A stretch of 42,131 nt of DNA from an uncultured Eubacterium sp. (GTDB taxonomy: Bacteria; Bacillota; Clostridia; Lachnospirales; Lachnospiraceae), in contig CAJTZN010000033.1 in NCBI GenBank assembly GCA_910584065.1, positions 1-42,131 on the forward strand, in the 5' to 3' direction. The translations under genes were made by a program, and so were the position numbers. Positions 8,664 through 16,914 of the stretch are shown piece by piece (the first letter of the stretch is position 1; each line of letters opens with the position of its first letter). The notes below the pieces were generated by a model that ran no database searches, was not told the origin of the DNA, and saw only the letters and a program-made list of their open reading frames with translations.

Positions 8664-9443
8664 TTATCTTTCAGCATATACTTTCAACCTGCGAAACGTT
8701 TCAAAATATGTCCCATCTGGCTGCCGTGTCCTTTTTATCATTTCTGCGATCACCTCATCACGAAACCCTGCTTTCACTTGATCTGGCACACATGCAAGAA
8801 ATGGGACAATACATGGTTGCTCGATCCACCGAATCAATTCCTCCTCATTCGAAAAATATCGATCCCTGTTTACTTCCATGATCGAAACATCCGAAAATCC
8901 GACCGAGGCTACCAAATTTTCATACTGCAATTTCGAGGGCATGAACCAAGGCCACTCAAAATTGCTAAAATACCCCGCAAATTTACCATCCTCTATTTTT
9001 GCCCGGATCACATCAATAAAATGAGCGCAATTACCCGCGCCGCCGAAATCCCATAACAAGACCCCTTCTCTCTTTAATGCCCGATACGCATTTTGCAACA
9101 ATCGTTTATGGTCTTTGACCCAATGTAATGCCGCATTCGAAAAAATAAGATCAAATTCATTCTGATATTTTATTTCATTAATATCCATCTGTTGAAATTC
9201 GATATTATCTTTCCTAATACCTTTCGCTGTCTCGATCATCCCCCTCGACGCATCGATCCCTAATACTGTTCCATTCGGTACGGCTAAAGATAATTGTTCT
9301 GTCAAGACGCCATCCCCGCAGCCTAAATCTAAAACTCGTTCATTCCCTTTCAGTCTAAGTTCTGAAATCAGTGAATTTCCCCACTCCTTTTGGTGTAAGG
9401 AAGCTATTTTGTACTTATTTCCATCAAATTCAAATGTTTTCAA
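8664..9443 (-). CDS. Class I SAM-dependent methyltransferase
   Basis: 259 residues. Motif I is clear in VLDLGCGDGVLTEQL, followed by GTVLGIDASRGMIE and NAALHWVKDH, the layout of trans-aconitate/ubiquinone-type small-molecule methyltransferases. The substrate cannot be told. The start is TTG at 9443 with AAGGCGG upstream. It is divergent from the LysR gene and shares a symmetric promoter with it, so it is the best candidate target of that regulator. Confidence 0.85.
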   Translation of the reverse strand: MKTFEFDGNKYKIASLHQKEWGNSLISELRLKGNERVLDLGCGDGVLTEQLSLAVPNGTVLGIDASRGMIETAKGIRKDNIEFQQMDINEIKYQNEFDLIFSNAALHWVKDHKRLLQNAYRALKREGVLLWDFGGAGNCAHFIDVIRAKIEDGKFAGYFSNFEWPWFMPSKLQYENLVASVGFSDVSIMEVNRDRYFSNEEELIRWIEQPCIVPFLACVPDQVKAGFRDEVIAEMIKRTRQPDGTYFETFRRLKVYAER

Positions 9444-9472
9444 ATAACCGCACCGCCTTTTGTTCTTCTGTG

Positions 9473-9505
9473 TTGAATTATATCACCTACCATGGTATAA
9501 TTCAA
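9473..9505. promoter_or_regulatory. Mirror-symmetric divergent promoter pair
   Basis: TTGAATTATA (9473-9482) and TATAATTCAA (9496-9505) are perfect 10-bp inverted arms 13 bp apart. Reading right gives TTGAAT, 17 bp, TATAAT; reading left gives the same on the minus strand. Each promoter's -35 therefore overlaps the other's -10. The plus promoter would serve the LysR gene (ATG 9566), the minus promoter the methyltransferase (9443). Confidence 0.75.
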
Positions 9506-9565
9506 ATATATAGTTTTTATAAAAGCCATAAATTAGATTTATAAAAAAGAAAAGGATAACGCACT

Positions 9566-10441
9566 ATGGATATCATGGATCACCTTGCCAAATACAAAAT
9601 ATTTCTGTCAGTAGCTGAGTGTAAAAGCATATCAAAAGCAGCAAAACAATTATATATTTCCCAGCCTGCTGTAAGTATTGCGATCAAAAAACTAGAAGAA
9701 AGTTTAAATACCACGCTTTTTATCCGAAGATCGAAAGGCGTTACTCTCACAGAAAAAGGAAGATTACTATATGAAAGCGTAAATCAGGCGTTTCATTTGC
9801 TTTCGGAAACCGAACAGATCCTGACCTCATCAAGAAATACGGGATACTTGCGGATCGCCGCCAGTCATGTATTGTGCAAATATTTTCTCATGCCTTACCT
9901 GAAAACATTTACTCATCAATATCCGGATACCGATGTTTCCATTACCTGTACCTCTTCCTCGAACGCCTGCGCCATGATGGAAAACGGTGAGATCGATCTA
10001 GCCCTCGTCGCAAAGCCGGACAAATTAGGAAACTCGCAATATCATTCACTGGGGATCATTGAATATATTTTTGTCTGTACTCCTGCATATCGAAATAAAT
10101 GTAACTGCTCAGAGGATGAAATTTTTCAGTATGGAAATATCATGATGCTCAACAAAGAAAACGGTTCCCGGACACATATAGATAGCTATTACGCGAAACA
10201 TAATATCATGCCATCACACATATTAGAAGTAAATGATATGGATCTGCTGATCGAATTTGCGAAAATGGGTATTGGCATATCCTGTGTTGTCAGGCAATTC
10301 GTGGAACCGGAATTAAAGGCCGCTTCCCTCATTGAATTAAATCTCACTAAACCGATCCCGCCTCGTGAAATTGGCTTTTTATATCATCACATCCAGCCGT
10401 TCAATGACAATATCTTAGAATTTATCAAATGCCTCTCCTAA
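9566..10441 (+). CDS. LysR family transcriptional regulator
   Basis: 291 residues, normal length. The N-terminal winged helix-turn-helix reads FLSVAECKSISKAAKQLYISQPAVSIAIKKLE in pieces typical of LysR; the rest is the periplasmic-binding-like effector domain (LRIAASHVLCKYFLMPYL onward). It is divergent from the methyltransferase, the classic LysR arrangement. The start has AAAGGA 10 nt upstream; a second in-frame ATG lies three codons later. Its stop overlaps that of the convergent NUDIX gene by 3 bp. The effector is unknown. Confidence 0.93.
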   Translation: MDIMDHLAKYKIFLSVAECKSISKAAKQLYISQPAVSIAIKKLEESLNTTLFIRRSKGVTLTEKGRLLYESVNQAFHLLSETEQILTSSRNTGYLRIAASHVLCKYFLMPYLKTFTHQYPDTDVSITCTSSSNACAMMENGEIDLALVAKPDKLGNSQYHSLGIIEYIFVCTPAYRNKCNCSEDEIFQYGNIMMLNKENGSRTHIDSYYAKHNIMPSHILEVNDMDLLIEFAKMGIGISCVVRQFVEPELKAASLIELNLTKPIPPREIGFLYHHIQPFNDNILEFIKCLS

Positions 10442-10893
10442 AACCCATAGATCATATATTCCGCATCCGGAATCCCCTGAAATTTCAGATCCGGGTCATA
10501 CGGAAATTCAACCACCGTTTCCCGCCAGACCGCGCGGCACAGTTCACGGCTTAACGGCATGATGTCCTCCCGTTTTACCGCCTCCTCCGGCGAAAGCAAA
10601 AGCACTTCACTATTCTCATACCCGTCAGTGGCCGGCGTCCCGCTCACATACTGCATACGGTACAAAAGAAGCCACTCGTCCTTCTTCAGACGGGCGCCGA
10701 TCAGTCCCAGCGGTCTTGCCAAAACACCGGTCTCCTCTAAAATCTCCCGCGAAACGGCCTCTTCCGCCATCTCCCCCGGTTTCACATGCCCGCCCGGGAG
10801 CAGAATCCGGTCTTTCGCCACACCGTACGTATGGCGCACAAGTAAAATTCTTCCCTCAATACTAACAACTCCGCTGACCGTCGCTTCAACCAC
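10438..10893 (-). CDS. NUDIX hydrolase
   Basis: 151 residues with a complete Nudix box: G-x5-E-x7-RE-x2-EE-x-G in GHVKPGEMAEEAV followed by SREILEETGV. Such enzymes cleave nucleoside diphosphates linked to another moiety, using Mg2+. The specific substrate cannot be inferred. It is tail-to-tail with the LysR gene, the two ends overlapping by 4 bp. Confidence 0.92.
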   Translation of the reverse strand: MVEATVSGVVSIEGRILLVRHTYGVAKDRILLPGGHVKPGEMAEEAVSREILEETGVLARPLGLIGARLKKDEWLLLYRMQYVSGTPATDGYENSEVLLLSPEEAVKREDIMPLSRELCRAVWRETVVEFPYDPDLKFQGIPDAEYMIYGF

Positions 10894-11217
10894 AAAAATC
10901 CCCTCATTTCAAAGTTAATATCCTGTCTTAGATATCTTTCCCTAATTACCATATCCGAAAAACGTCGTTTCTATCACACAGATTCACACATTCCCGCGTT
11001 ACTATAACATAGAGAAAGGATGGGACACCCGGAACTTCGCCCGAATGCCACATCCCCCTTCTCCAACCCGATGGCACATTCGGGTTGGACATATCGCATC
11101 GCAATCTGCGTATGCTGCGTACATCCTCATGTCGATCTAATTCGCTCCCGACATATAATCCCTGATCTTCGCGATCAGTTCCTCCATTGAATCTGCTTTT
11201 ACAAACTCAGTGTCGAC
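10894..11217. other. Non-coding stretch with a hairpin and a copied gene end
   Basis: No gene is visible here. It holds a perfect 9-bp stem at 11063-11071/11080-11088 (CCAACCCGA with TCGGGTTGG, 8-nt loop), also paired in part with an upstream CCCGAATG. It also holds the extra copy of the DUF6033 gene end from 11131. The hairpin has no T-run on either side, so terminator function is uncertain. Confidence 0.5.
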
Positions 11218-11292
11218 CTAATTCGCTCCCGACATATAATCCTTAATCTTCGCGATCAGTTCCTCCATTGAATCTGCTTTTACAAATTCGGT
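11131..11292 (-). repeat. Tandem duplication of the DUF6033 gene's 3' end (2 x 81 bp)
   Basis: 11131-11211 and 11212-11292 align without gaps with 5 differences in 81 positions. The right unit is the gene's last codons plus stop; the left unit is the extra copy. The copy is in frame with the gene after its TAG and ends with its own TAG after DYMSGAN. Within the coding part, three changes are synonymous (ACC/ACT, GAA/GAG, ATT/ATC) and one is Lys to Arg. Confidence 0.9.
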
Positions 11293-11988
11293 GTCGCCGG
11301 ACTTCCACTCCTCCATACGCTCCTTTGCCTCTTCCTGTTTCGCTTCTTTCGCAGCCTTCGCCTTTTCTTCCGCTCTCTTTGATTTGGCGCTCTCTACCTG
11401 CTTTTGTCTGGACTCGCTGATCTTATCCAGTTCCGCGAAATAAGAAACATTTCCTTTGCTGTCAATGGAAATGCCAAAACTTTTTACCTGATCGGCATCA
11501 TCTCCGAGTTCTTCTTTCATCTCTTCAAATTTGCCTCCAGCACCGGCCAGTACATCTTCATACTGCTTTCTGACATCGGCATCATTCGCCATCGCCTCAA
11601 GTGTCTCCGGATCGATCAGTACGCTGTACTCCTTGCTGCCACGGTTCAGATAACTCTGTGCCTCCTCATCACTCGAATACGAAGCCACATAGAAATCCAT
11701 GTTTGAATATTTCTCTTTTAACTCTTCCAAAAGTTTTTTGGCCTTGTTACTTAAATTAAAATCGGCAGCGCCGGTCTTTCTGGCAGAAGTTTGGTTCGTG
11801 CGATATTGTTTCGCAGCGGCCGAGGGCTCATAACTCTCTGCGGCAAGTTTCCACATCGAATCCATATTCGTTGACTTGTCCGCATTCCTCGTGCTCTTTG
11901 TGCTCTTTTTCGCCGAATAGCCATAACTTTTACCGGTCGTCTGCTGTGTGTTCGTTCCCTGTAATGGCATCCATGCATTATAACTCAT
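11218..11988 (-). CDS. DUF6033-like protein
   Basis: 256 residues, hydrophilic, no signal peptide or membrane segment. A low-complexity Ser/Thr/Lys-rich N-terminus leads into a conserved-looking core (LSNKAKKLLEELKEKYSNM, DFYVASYSSDEEA, KEYSVLIDPETLE), followed by a charged helical stretch rich in K/E/A and a short tail (MEELIAKIKDYMSGAN). I recognise the core as DUF6033-like, a Clostridia family of unknown function. The ribosome site AAAGGAG precedes ATG 11988. The last 26 codons and stop are duplicated directly downstream. Confidence 0.7.
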   Translation of the reverse strand: MSYNAWMPLQGTNTQQTTGKSYGYSAKKSTKSTRNADKSTNMDSMWKLAAESYEPSAAAKQYRTNQTSARKTGAADFNLSNKAKKLLEELKEKYSNMDFYVASYSSDEEAQSYLNRGSKEYSVLIDPETLEAMANDADVRKQYEDVLAGAGGKFEEMKEELGDDADQVKSFGISIDSKGNVSYFAELDKISESRQKQVESAKSKRAEEKAKAAKEAKQEEAKERMEEWKSGDTEFVKADSMEELIAKIKDYMSGAN

Positions 11989-12083
11989 AGTCTGACTCCT
12001 TTCATAACAAAAAACATAGTTTGCTTCTTTTAATTATTTCGGCAAAAGCACGTAAAAACTTAACGGTCTCCCCAAATTCTTCC

Positions 12084-12602
12084 TCACAGTTTTCGCTCCC
12101 GCAGCATCCCGATAAATACGCGGTACGCCTTGTCATAAACGATCCAGCCGAGCTGTCCAGCCAGCCATAAGAGAAACGTTCCTGCCGGCAGGTCGAACGC
12201 GGGAAAATACGAGCGGAAAAATAGGAGAAGCGGCACATAGATAAGCTGAAACAAGACCCAGTTGCACACCAGCTGAAGCCGCAGTTTTTTCTTCGGTTCC
12301 TCCACACGGTTCCCCTTCATAAAAACGAGTTCGCACAAAAAAATGTACCCGCCCAGACAAAGATACAGTCCCCAGTGCAGCTTGTCGGGATTGAGGAAAA
12401 AGTCGAGCAGCACACAAATCACCATTTGAGCCGCTCCGTATTTCAAACCATATTTGCTGATCGTATAACCGATCAAATAGGCGGCCATCGCCGTAAAAAA
12501 CAGGGTGTTGACCGGAATAAACGTACCCATCAGCAGAAGGATCGTACCCAGTGCTGCGATGAGCGCCGTCCCGGCGGCCGCGCGCGTATGATTCAGATGC
12601 AT
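12084..12602 (-). CDS. Integral membrane protein of unknown function
   Basis: 172 residues with five or six hydrophobic segments, such as TALIAALGTILLLMGTFIPV, FFTAMAAYLIGY and LPAGTFLLWLAGQLGWIVY. Start chosen: ATG 12602 (MHLNHTRAA), preceded by GGGAGGGG; a longer reading is open to 12626 but would include that site. It overlaps the end of the J-domain gene by 10 bp, so translation is probably coupled. No family is recognised. Confidence 0.75.
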   Translation of the reverse strand: MHLNHTRAAAGTALIAALGTILLLMGTFIPVNTLFFTAMAAYLIGYTISKYGLKYGAAQMVICVLLDFFLNPDKLHWGLYLCLGGYIFLCELVFMKGNRVEEPKKKLRLQLVCNWVLFQLIYVPLLLFFRSYFPAFDLPAGTFLLWLAGQLGWIVYDKAYRVFIGMLRERKL

Positions 12603-13297
12603 GAACAAAGATCCCCTCCCATACATTCACAAAGGGAATCGGCACACCACAGATCGCAGCATAGATTCCCGGTACCGCATGAGTCATATCCGCCGCCGTA
12701 GCCGCCCCCGTAATTCCCATAACCGCCATAACCTCCGAAACCGCCGCCATAGCCGCCGCCAAACGGGCTTCCGAACGAACCGTAGCCGCCGCCATTCACA
12801 AGCTGCTGGTAATACTGCCGGAACTCCATATTATCCGGTTCCAGCTCAACCGCCTTCTGCGCGTGCTCCTGAGCGACCACGTTATTGCCCAGTCCCATAT
12901 TGGCCACGGAACTAAAATAATACCAGCGCGCGCCACGGTTCTCGATGCCGTCCAGAACGTTGAGAGCCTCCTGAAAACGCCTGGCCCGGATATAATTCAT
13001 CGCCGCCATCAGATGCTGGTCTTCCTCGGAATAGGACTGTCCGCCCCTTCCATAACCGCCGTACCCGTAACCACCCGACGCGCCGCCGGAGCGACCGCCC
13101 ATCGAACGTTCACTCACGATCTGGTTGTACGCTTCCTGGATCTGCTTGAACTTTTCCGCCGCTGCCTCCGCCTCCGCTTTCGGGCTGTTGGCAAAAGAAT
13201 CCGGATGGTATTTGCGGCTCAGGTTCCGGTACGCCCTCTTTATTTCCTTGTCACTGGCGCTGCGGCTCACGCCCAGCACACTATATGGATCATACAT
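12593..13297 (-). CDS. J-domain (DnaJ-like) protein with TPR-like region and Cys-rich tail
   Basis: 234 residues. Residues 1-65 are a J domain with the HPD motif in RKYHPDSF, which stimulates DnaK ATPase. A Gly/Tyr-rich linker, a helical repeat region (MNYIRARRFQEALNVL, AQEHAQKAVELEPDN) like TPR units, another Gly/Tyr-rich stretch, and a C-terminal cluster of eight cysteines (DSCGTGNLCCDLWCADSLCE) follow. It lacks the DnaJ zinc-finger and CTD domains, so it is not DnaJ itself but a specialised co-chaperone. Start has GAGGAG upstream. It overlaps both neighbours. Confidence 0.9.
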   Translation of the reverse strand: MYDPYSVLGVSRSASDKEIKRAYRNLSRKYHPDSFANSPKAEAEAAAEKFKQIQEAYNQIVSERSMGGRSGGASGGYGYGGYGRGGQSYSEEDQHLMAAMNYIRARRFQEALNVLDGIENRGARWYYFSSVANMGLGNNVVAQEHAQKAVELEPDNMEFRQYYQQLVNGGGYGSFGSPFGGGYGGGFGGYGGYGNYGGGYGGGYDSCGTGNLCCDLWCADSLCECMGGDLCSCI

Positions 13298-14129
13298 CGT
13301 GTTCTCCTCTCTCTTCTCTCTTCTGCAAAGCTTTCGTCAGCCGCAGACGGACTCCCTCGTATAAAATATTGCGCAGGATCGGAAGGTCCTGCTCGAGCGG
13401 AAGTTTTTCAAATTCTATGACAGCCTCCCGCATCGTACCGTCCAATATGTGCACGATCCCGTCAGCCACAGATGGCTGGCCGGACTGCAGCAGCGGATTG
13501 AACGTCCCCTTTTTCCGGTCCTCTTCCAAATCCAGAAAAGCGTCCAGCAGGTAAATATATTTTCCCACAAAAAAACCAAATCGACGCAGGATCGGGGCAA
13601 ATGCATCTTCCCGGAAAACGAATAATTCCGACATCAGTTCCCCAAACGGCCGGCTGATCTCATCTAACTTCGTCACGCCCTGCCGCTCCAACTGTGCCAG
13701 CCGTTCCAACCGGGACACGATCACCTCCGACTGGCGCGGATATTTTGCCGCGATCCCCTTCGCCTTCTTACGAAACACCTGGGAGGCAAACAGTGCCGAA
13801 CATTTGCGCTCGTCCTCCCAGTCATCCTTAAAGTGGTAATAAGATAACAAAACATTCATATCCGCGGCATAATCCGTGATCTCATTGTAGATCATACCCT
13901 GTTTTTTCGCCGGATGGATCAGGCAGCGCCTGCGCTCTTCTTTTTCGGCCGGCTCGTACAGGGAGGACAAAAACAAGATGAGGAATGTCATATCATACGT
14001 AAGCGTAAGCTGGCTCACTGCTCCGTTCCTCTTTTTCAATTTCCGGCACAGTCCGCAGTAAAACCCCCGGTAGCGTTCAAATTCCCGGACTTTTAATTCC
14101 GGTTTGTTTGCCATCACATAACCAAACAT
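13290..14129 (-). CDS. DUF5685-like protein
   Basis: 279 residues, soluble, mostly helical. The N-terminus (MFGYVMANKPELK, FYCGLCRKLKK) has a C-x2-C pair and resembles DUF5685 proteins of Clostridia. A segment with CSALFASQVFRK and LDAFLDLEEDRKKG is reminiscent of all-helical isoprenoid-binding folds, but I would not assign activity. Its end overlaps the J-domain gene start by 8 bp, and it follows the zinc-ribbon gene by 3 bp, so these form one translational unit. Confidence 0.7.
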   Translation of the reverse strand: MFGYVMANKPELKVREFERYRGFYCGLCRKLKKRNGAVSQLTLTYDMTFLILFLSSLYEPAEKEERRRCLIHPAKKQGMIYNEITDYAADMNVLLSYYHFKDDWEDERKCSALFASQVFRKKAKGIAAKYPRQSEVIVSRLERLAQLERQGVTKLDEISRPFGELMSELFVFREDAFAPILRRFGFFVGKYIYLLDAFLDLEEDRKKGTFNPLLQSGQPSVADGIVHILDGTMREAVIEFEKLPLEQDLPILRNILYEGVRLRLTKALQKREERGEHDV

Positions 14130-14132
14130 TTC

Positions 14133-14549
14133 TCACGTCCTCTTCACAAATTCAAACCGGCATTTCGGACACGAAATGGCGATCTTTCCCCGCCCTTTCG
14201 GCACACGGATGATCTGGCGGCATTTGGGACAGCGGTATAATTTTTTGACCCCGTTCCTCTCCTGAAAACGGAGACGGTAAAATTTAAAAAAGTTTTTCAC
14301 CCGGTTCCAAAGTGATAAAAACTTTTGGTTTTCCCTCTGCCTTTTGTAAATATTTCTTGAAAAAAAACGAAAAAAATAGGCAGCGACAAAAAACAGATCC
14401 AGTGTATTTAACACAAGAGCTGCCACCGTGCCACGGAAAAACATGGATACGATCCATATTACAACATACGCCGCGAAACAAAACATTCCCAGCTGATCCT
14501 GCCCGTATCTGCCGTACATCATGCGCTGCAATCGATCACGAAACCGCAT
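14133..14549 (-). CDS. Membrane protein with C-terminal zinc ribbon
   Basis: 138 residues. Two hydrophobic segments (FCFAAYVVIWIVSMFF, ALVLNTLDLFFVAAYFF) are followed by a basic stretch and a zinc ribbon with two C-x2-C pairs (YRCPKCRQIIRVP and ISCPKCRFEFV). Start chosen: ATG 14549 with AAGGAGG 7 nt upstream. The gene heads a four-gene overlapping cluster with the DUF5685, J-domain and membrane-protein genes. Function unknown. Confidence 0.82.
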   Translation of the reverse strand: MRFRDRLQRMMYGRYGQDQLGMFCFAAYVVIWIVSMFFRGTVAALVLNTLDLFFVAAYFFRFFSRNIYKRQRENQKFLSLWNRVKNFFKFYRLRFQERNGVKKLYRCPKCRQIIRVPKGRGKIAISCPKCRFEFVKRT

Positions 14550-14583
14550 AAGCGCTCCCTCCTTTTCCGAGATAACTATTGTG

Positions 14584-14603
14584 ATATATCGTACACGACA
14601 TAT
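14584..14603. promoter_or_regulatory. Near-palindrome upstream of the zinc-ribbon gene
   Basis: ATATATCGT and ACGACATAT are inverted around an AC centre with one mismatch in nine pairs. It lies about 35 bp upstream of the zinc-ribbon start and could be an operator, for instance of a GntR-type repressor. That assignment is a guess from shape only. Confidence 0.35.
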
Positions 14604-14650
14604 ATGAACATTCCGTGACAAGTTTTTTAACTTCCCGTAACGGTTTGGGA

Positions 14651-15544
14651 TTACATCACATAATTCGGGTTCACATGCACCATACAGTGTTTGACATCGG
14701 GAAATTCCTGTTCGATCCGGTCGTGAACATCCTCCGCTACCGCGTGCGCGTCGAACAGCGTCATATTGCCGTCGCATTCAATCTCAATATCCATATATAT
14801 TTTATTACCGAACATCCTCGTTTTAATATCGTCGATCGCCAGTACCCCTTCGCACTTCATCACACAGTCCCGCATTTGTTCCACGGTCTGGTCGTCGCAG
14901 GCCTCATCGGTCATTTTGCCGATGGCATCCATAAAAATATCATACGCCGCTTTGAGGATAAAAATACTGATCCCGATGCTCGCTACCGGATCCAACACGG
15001 GAATGCCGAGTTTCGCCCCCAATATTCCGGCAAAACTGCCGACCGAGGACAGTGCGTCCGAGCGGTGGTGCCACGCGTCCGCTTTCAACGCCCCCGACTT
15101 TATTTTTTTGGCAGCTGCAATCGTATACCAGTACATCCCCTCTTTGACGGCGATCGAACAGAGCGCGGCCGCGAGAGGAAGAATTGTCGGAACCGTTATA
15201 TGGCCAGTATCCCCCGAACAGATCACAAGTATGCCCTGATAACCGATGCCCAGTCCGGTACCGGCCAGGATGACTGCCAATAAAATAGCTGCCACGCACT
15301 CGAGTCGCTCATGCCCGTACTGGTGGTTCTTATCCGATTCCTTTCCCGACAGCCGAACGCCGACCATAACGATGACCGTACTGAACACATCCGACGCGGA
15401 ATGCACGGCATCGGAAACCATAGCTGCTGAATTGCCGACGATCCCGGCGATAAATTTACCAATGGAAAGAAGCAGGTTGATGATAATGCTGTTTCTGGAA
15501 ACACGCATGGCAATCTGTTCCTGTTCAGCCGTCTGTTTCTGCAT
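14651..15544 (-). CDS. Cation diffusion facilitator (CDF) family metal transporter
   Basis: 297 residues. Membrane segments include IIINLLLSIGKFIAGIV and a second with the conserved SDAVHSASDVFST metal-site motif; a second site is seen in ADAWHHRSDALSS. The C-terminal cytosolic domain (IDDIKTRMFGNKIYMDIEIE, HCMVHVNP) is the CDF metal-sensing domain. Such pumps export Zn2+, Fe2+ or Mn2+ against protons. Start chosen: ATG 15544 with GGGGGGAG upstream; a GTG three codons earlier would overlap that site. It starts 5 bp after the small membrane protein's stop. Confidence 0.93.
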   Translation of the reverse strand: MQKQTAEQEQIAMRVSRNSIIINLLLSIGKFIAGIVGNSAAMVSDAVHSASDVFSTVIVMVGVRLSGKESDKNHQYGHERLECVAAILLAVILAGTGLGIGYQGILVICSGDTGHITVPTILPLAAALCSIAVKEGMYWYTIAAAKKIKSGALKADAWHHRSDALSSVGSFAGILGAKLGIPVLDPVASIGISIFILKAAYDIFMDAIGKMTDEACDDQTVEQMRDCVMKCEGVLAIDDIKTRMFGNKIYMDIEIECDGNMTLFDAHAVAEDVHDRIEQEFPDVKHCMVHVNPNYVM

Positions 15545-15549
15545 CCTCT

Positions 15550-15777
15550 TCACTCCCCCCTCATTTTCCGCTCCTTATCCTTCCTGTATTTCACGGTTTC
15601 CACGATGGAAATGACCACCCAGATCACGATGAGGACAAGAAAGACCCAGTTCGCAACGTTGTGATACGGTCCGAGCATCAGTATCCGGAACACATCCGCA
15701 AAAATGAGCACACCCGTACACACCCAGCAAGACACCACCCCGTTTTTCGGATCCTTTACCGCATTTGTATTCGCCAT
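15550..15777 (-). CDS. Small two-segment membrane protein
   Basis: 75 residues with two hydrophobic segments (SCWVCTGVLIFADVFRIL and WVFLVLIVIWVVISIV) and a basic tail. Start chosen: ATG 15777 (MANTNAVKD), because GGAGGA sits just upstream; an ATG four codons earlier overlaps it. It is wedged between ruvB and the CDF gene, and the extra copy of the ruvB end lies immediately before its ribosome site. Function unknown. Confidence 0.75.
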   Translation of the reverse strand: MANTNAVKDPKNGVVSCWVCTGVLIFADVFRILMLGPYHNVANWVFLVLIVIWVVISIVETVKYRKDKERKMRGE

Positions 15778-15790
15778 ATTTTCCTCCATT

Positions 15791-15962
15791 CGCGCACTTT
15801 CTCTGCGTCTTATTCCTTATTCCTGAACTTTAAGTCCAAAATGCTGATATGTCTTCTCTGTTACCACGCGTCCTATTAACGCGCACTTTCTCTGCGTCTT
15901 ATTCCTTATTCCTGAACTTTAAGTCCAAAATGCTGATATGTCTTCTCTGTTACCACGCGTCC
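15791..15962 (-). repeat. Duplication of the ruvB 3' end (2 x 83 bp identical, 6-bp spacer)
   Basis: 15791-15873 and 15880-15962 are identical over 83 bp, separated by 6 bp (tattaa), a period of 89. The right unit is the last 18 codons of ruvB, its TAA and 26 bp beyond; the left unit is the extra copy. The copy ends directly before the ribosome site of the next gene. Exact identity suggests a recent event. Confidence 0.95.
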
Positions 15963-16904
15963 CCTCGGCGTCCTCGCGAGAAAACCGTTTTGTATGAGGA
16001 ACGGTTCATACACGTCCTCGATCGTACCGCTGTCCTCGCCGATACTGGCGGCCAGCGTTTCCAGGCCTACCGGGCCGCCGGTAAATTTATCGATCAGCGT
16101 CATCAAGATCTCACGGTCGGTGTTGTCGAGTCCGAACGTATCGACTTCCAAAAGATCAAGGGCAAAATCCGCGACCTCCTGCGTGATCCTGCCGTCGTAT
16201 TTTATCTGTGCAAAATCCCTCACCCGCTTTAACAGCCGGTTGGCCAGCCTCGGTGTCCCCCGGGAACGCCGCGCGATCTCCACCGCTCCCCTCTCGTCGA
16301 TCTCGACGTGGAACACGCCCGCCGACCGCCGGACGATCGTCGTCAGTTCCTCGACCGTATAAAACTCAAGTTTATTTACGACGCCGAACCGGTCGCGGAG
16401 CGGAGCCGTCAGCATCCCGGCGCGCGTCGTCGCCCCCACGAGCGTAAATCGCGGCAGATCCAGACGGATGCTGCGCGCCGAGGCGCCCTTCCCGATGACG
16501 ATATCGATCGCGAAATCCTCCATCGCCGGATACAATACCTCTTCTACCTGTCGGTTCAGCCGGTGGATCTCATCGACAAACAGCAGGTCGCCCTCCTGCA
16601 GGTTATTGAGAATGGACGCAATCTCCCCCGGTTTCTCGATCGCCGGCCCGGACGTGATCTTCAAGTGAACCCCCATCTCATTGGCAATAATGCCGGCGAG
16701 CGTCGTTTTCCCCAGCCCCGGCGGGCCGTACAACAATACGTGGTCCAGCGCCTCTCCCCGTTCCTTCGCCGCCTCGATGAACACCTTCAGGTTTTCTTTT
16801 GCCTTTTCCTGCCCGATATAGTCACGGAGGAGTTTGGGCCGTAGGTTGTTTTCGATCTTGTAATCCTCTTCCATTACGTCGGTTGAAATCACACGTTTTT
16901 CCAT
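15906..16904 (-). CDS. ruvB: Holliday junction branch migration ATPase RuvB
   Basis: 332 residues, normal length. Walker A GPPGLGKT at 60-67, Walker B with DEIH at 111-114, the sensor segment GATTRAGML and the arginine finger region LRDRFGV are present, followed by the winged-helix domain (TPRGRVVTEKTYQHFG). RuvB forms the hexameric motor that drives branch migration with RuvA. The ribosome site AAGGAG precedes ATG 16904. It directly follows ruvA, but a copy of the ruvA end lies in between. The gene's own end is also duplicated downstream. Confidence 0.97.
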   Translation of the reverse strand: MEKRVISTDVMEEDYKIENNLRPKLLRDYIGQEKAKENLKVFIEAAKERGEALDHVLLYGPPGLGKTTLAGIIANEMGVHLKITSGPAIEKPGEIASILNNLQEGDLLFVDEIHRLNRQVEEVLYPAMEDFAIDIVIGKGASARSIRLDLPRFTLVGATTRAGMLTAPLRDRFGVVNKLEFYTVEELTTIVRRSAGVFHVEIDERGAVEIARRSRGTPRLANRLLKRVRDFAQIKYDGRITQEVADFALDLLEVDTFGLDNTDREILMTLIDKFTGGPVGLETLAASIGEDSGTIEDVYEPFLIQNGFLARTPRGRVVTEKTYQHFGLKVQE

Positions 16905-16914
16905 ATCCCTCTCC

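Noticed and set aside
11063..11088. Intrinsic terminator after the DUF6033 gene
   Set aside because: The 9-bp stem is perfect but no T-run follows on either strand, so I list it only as a hairpin.
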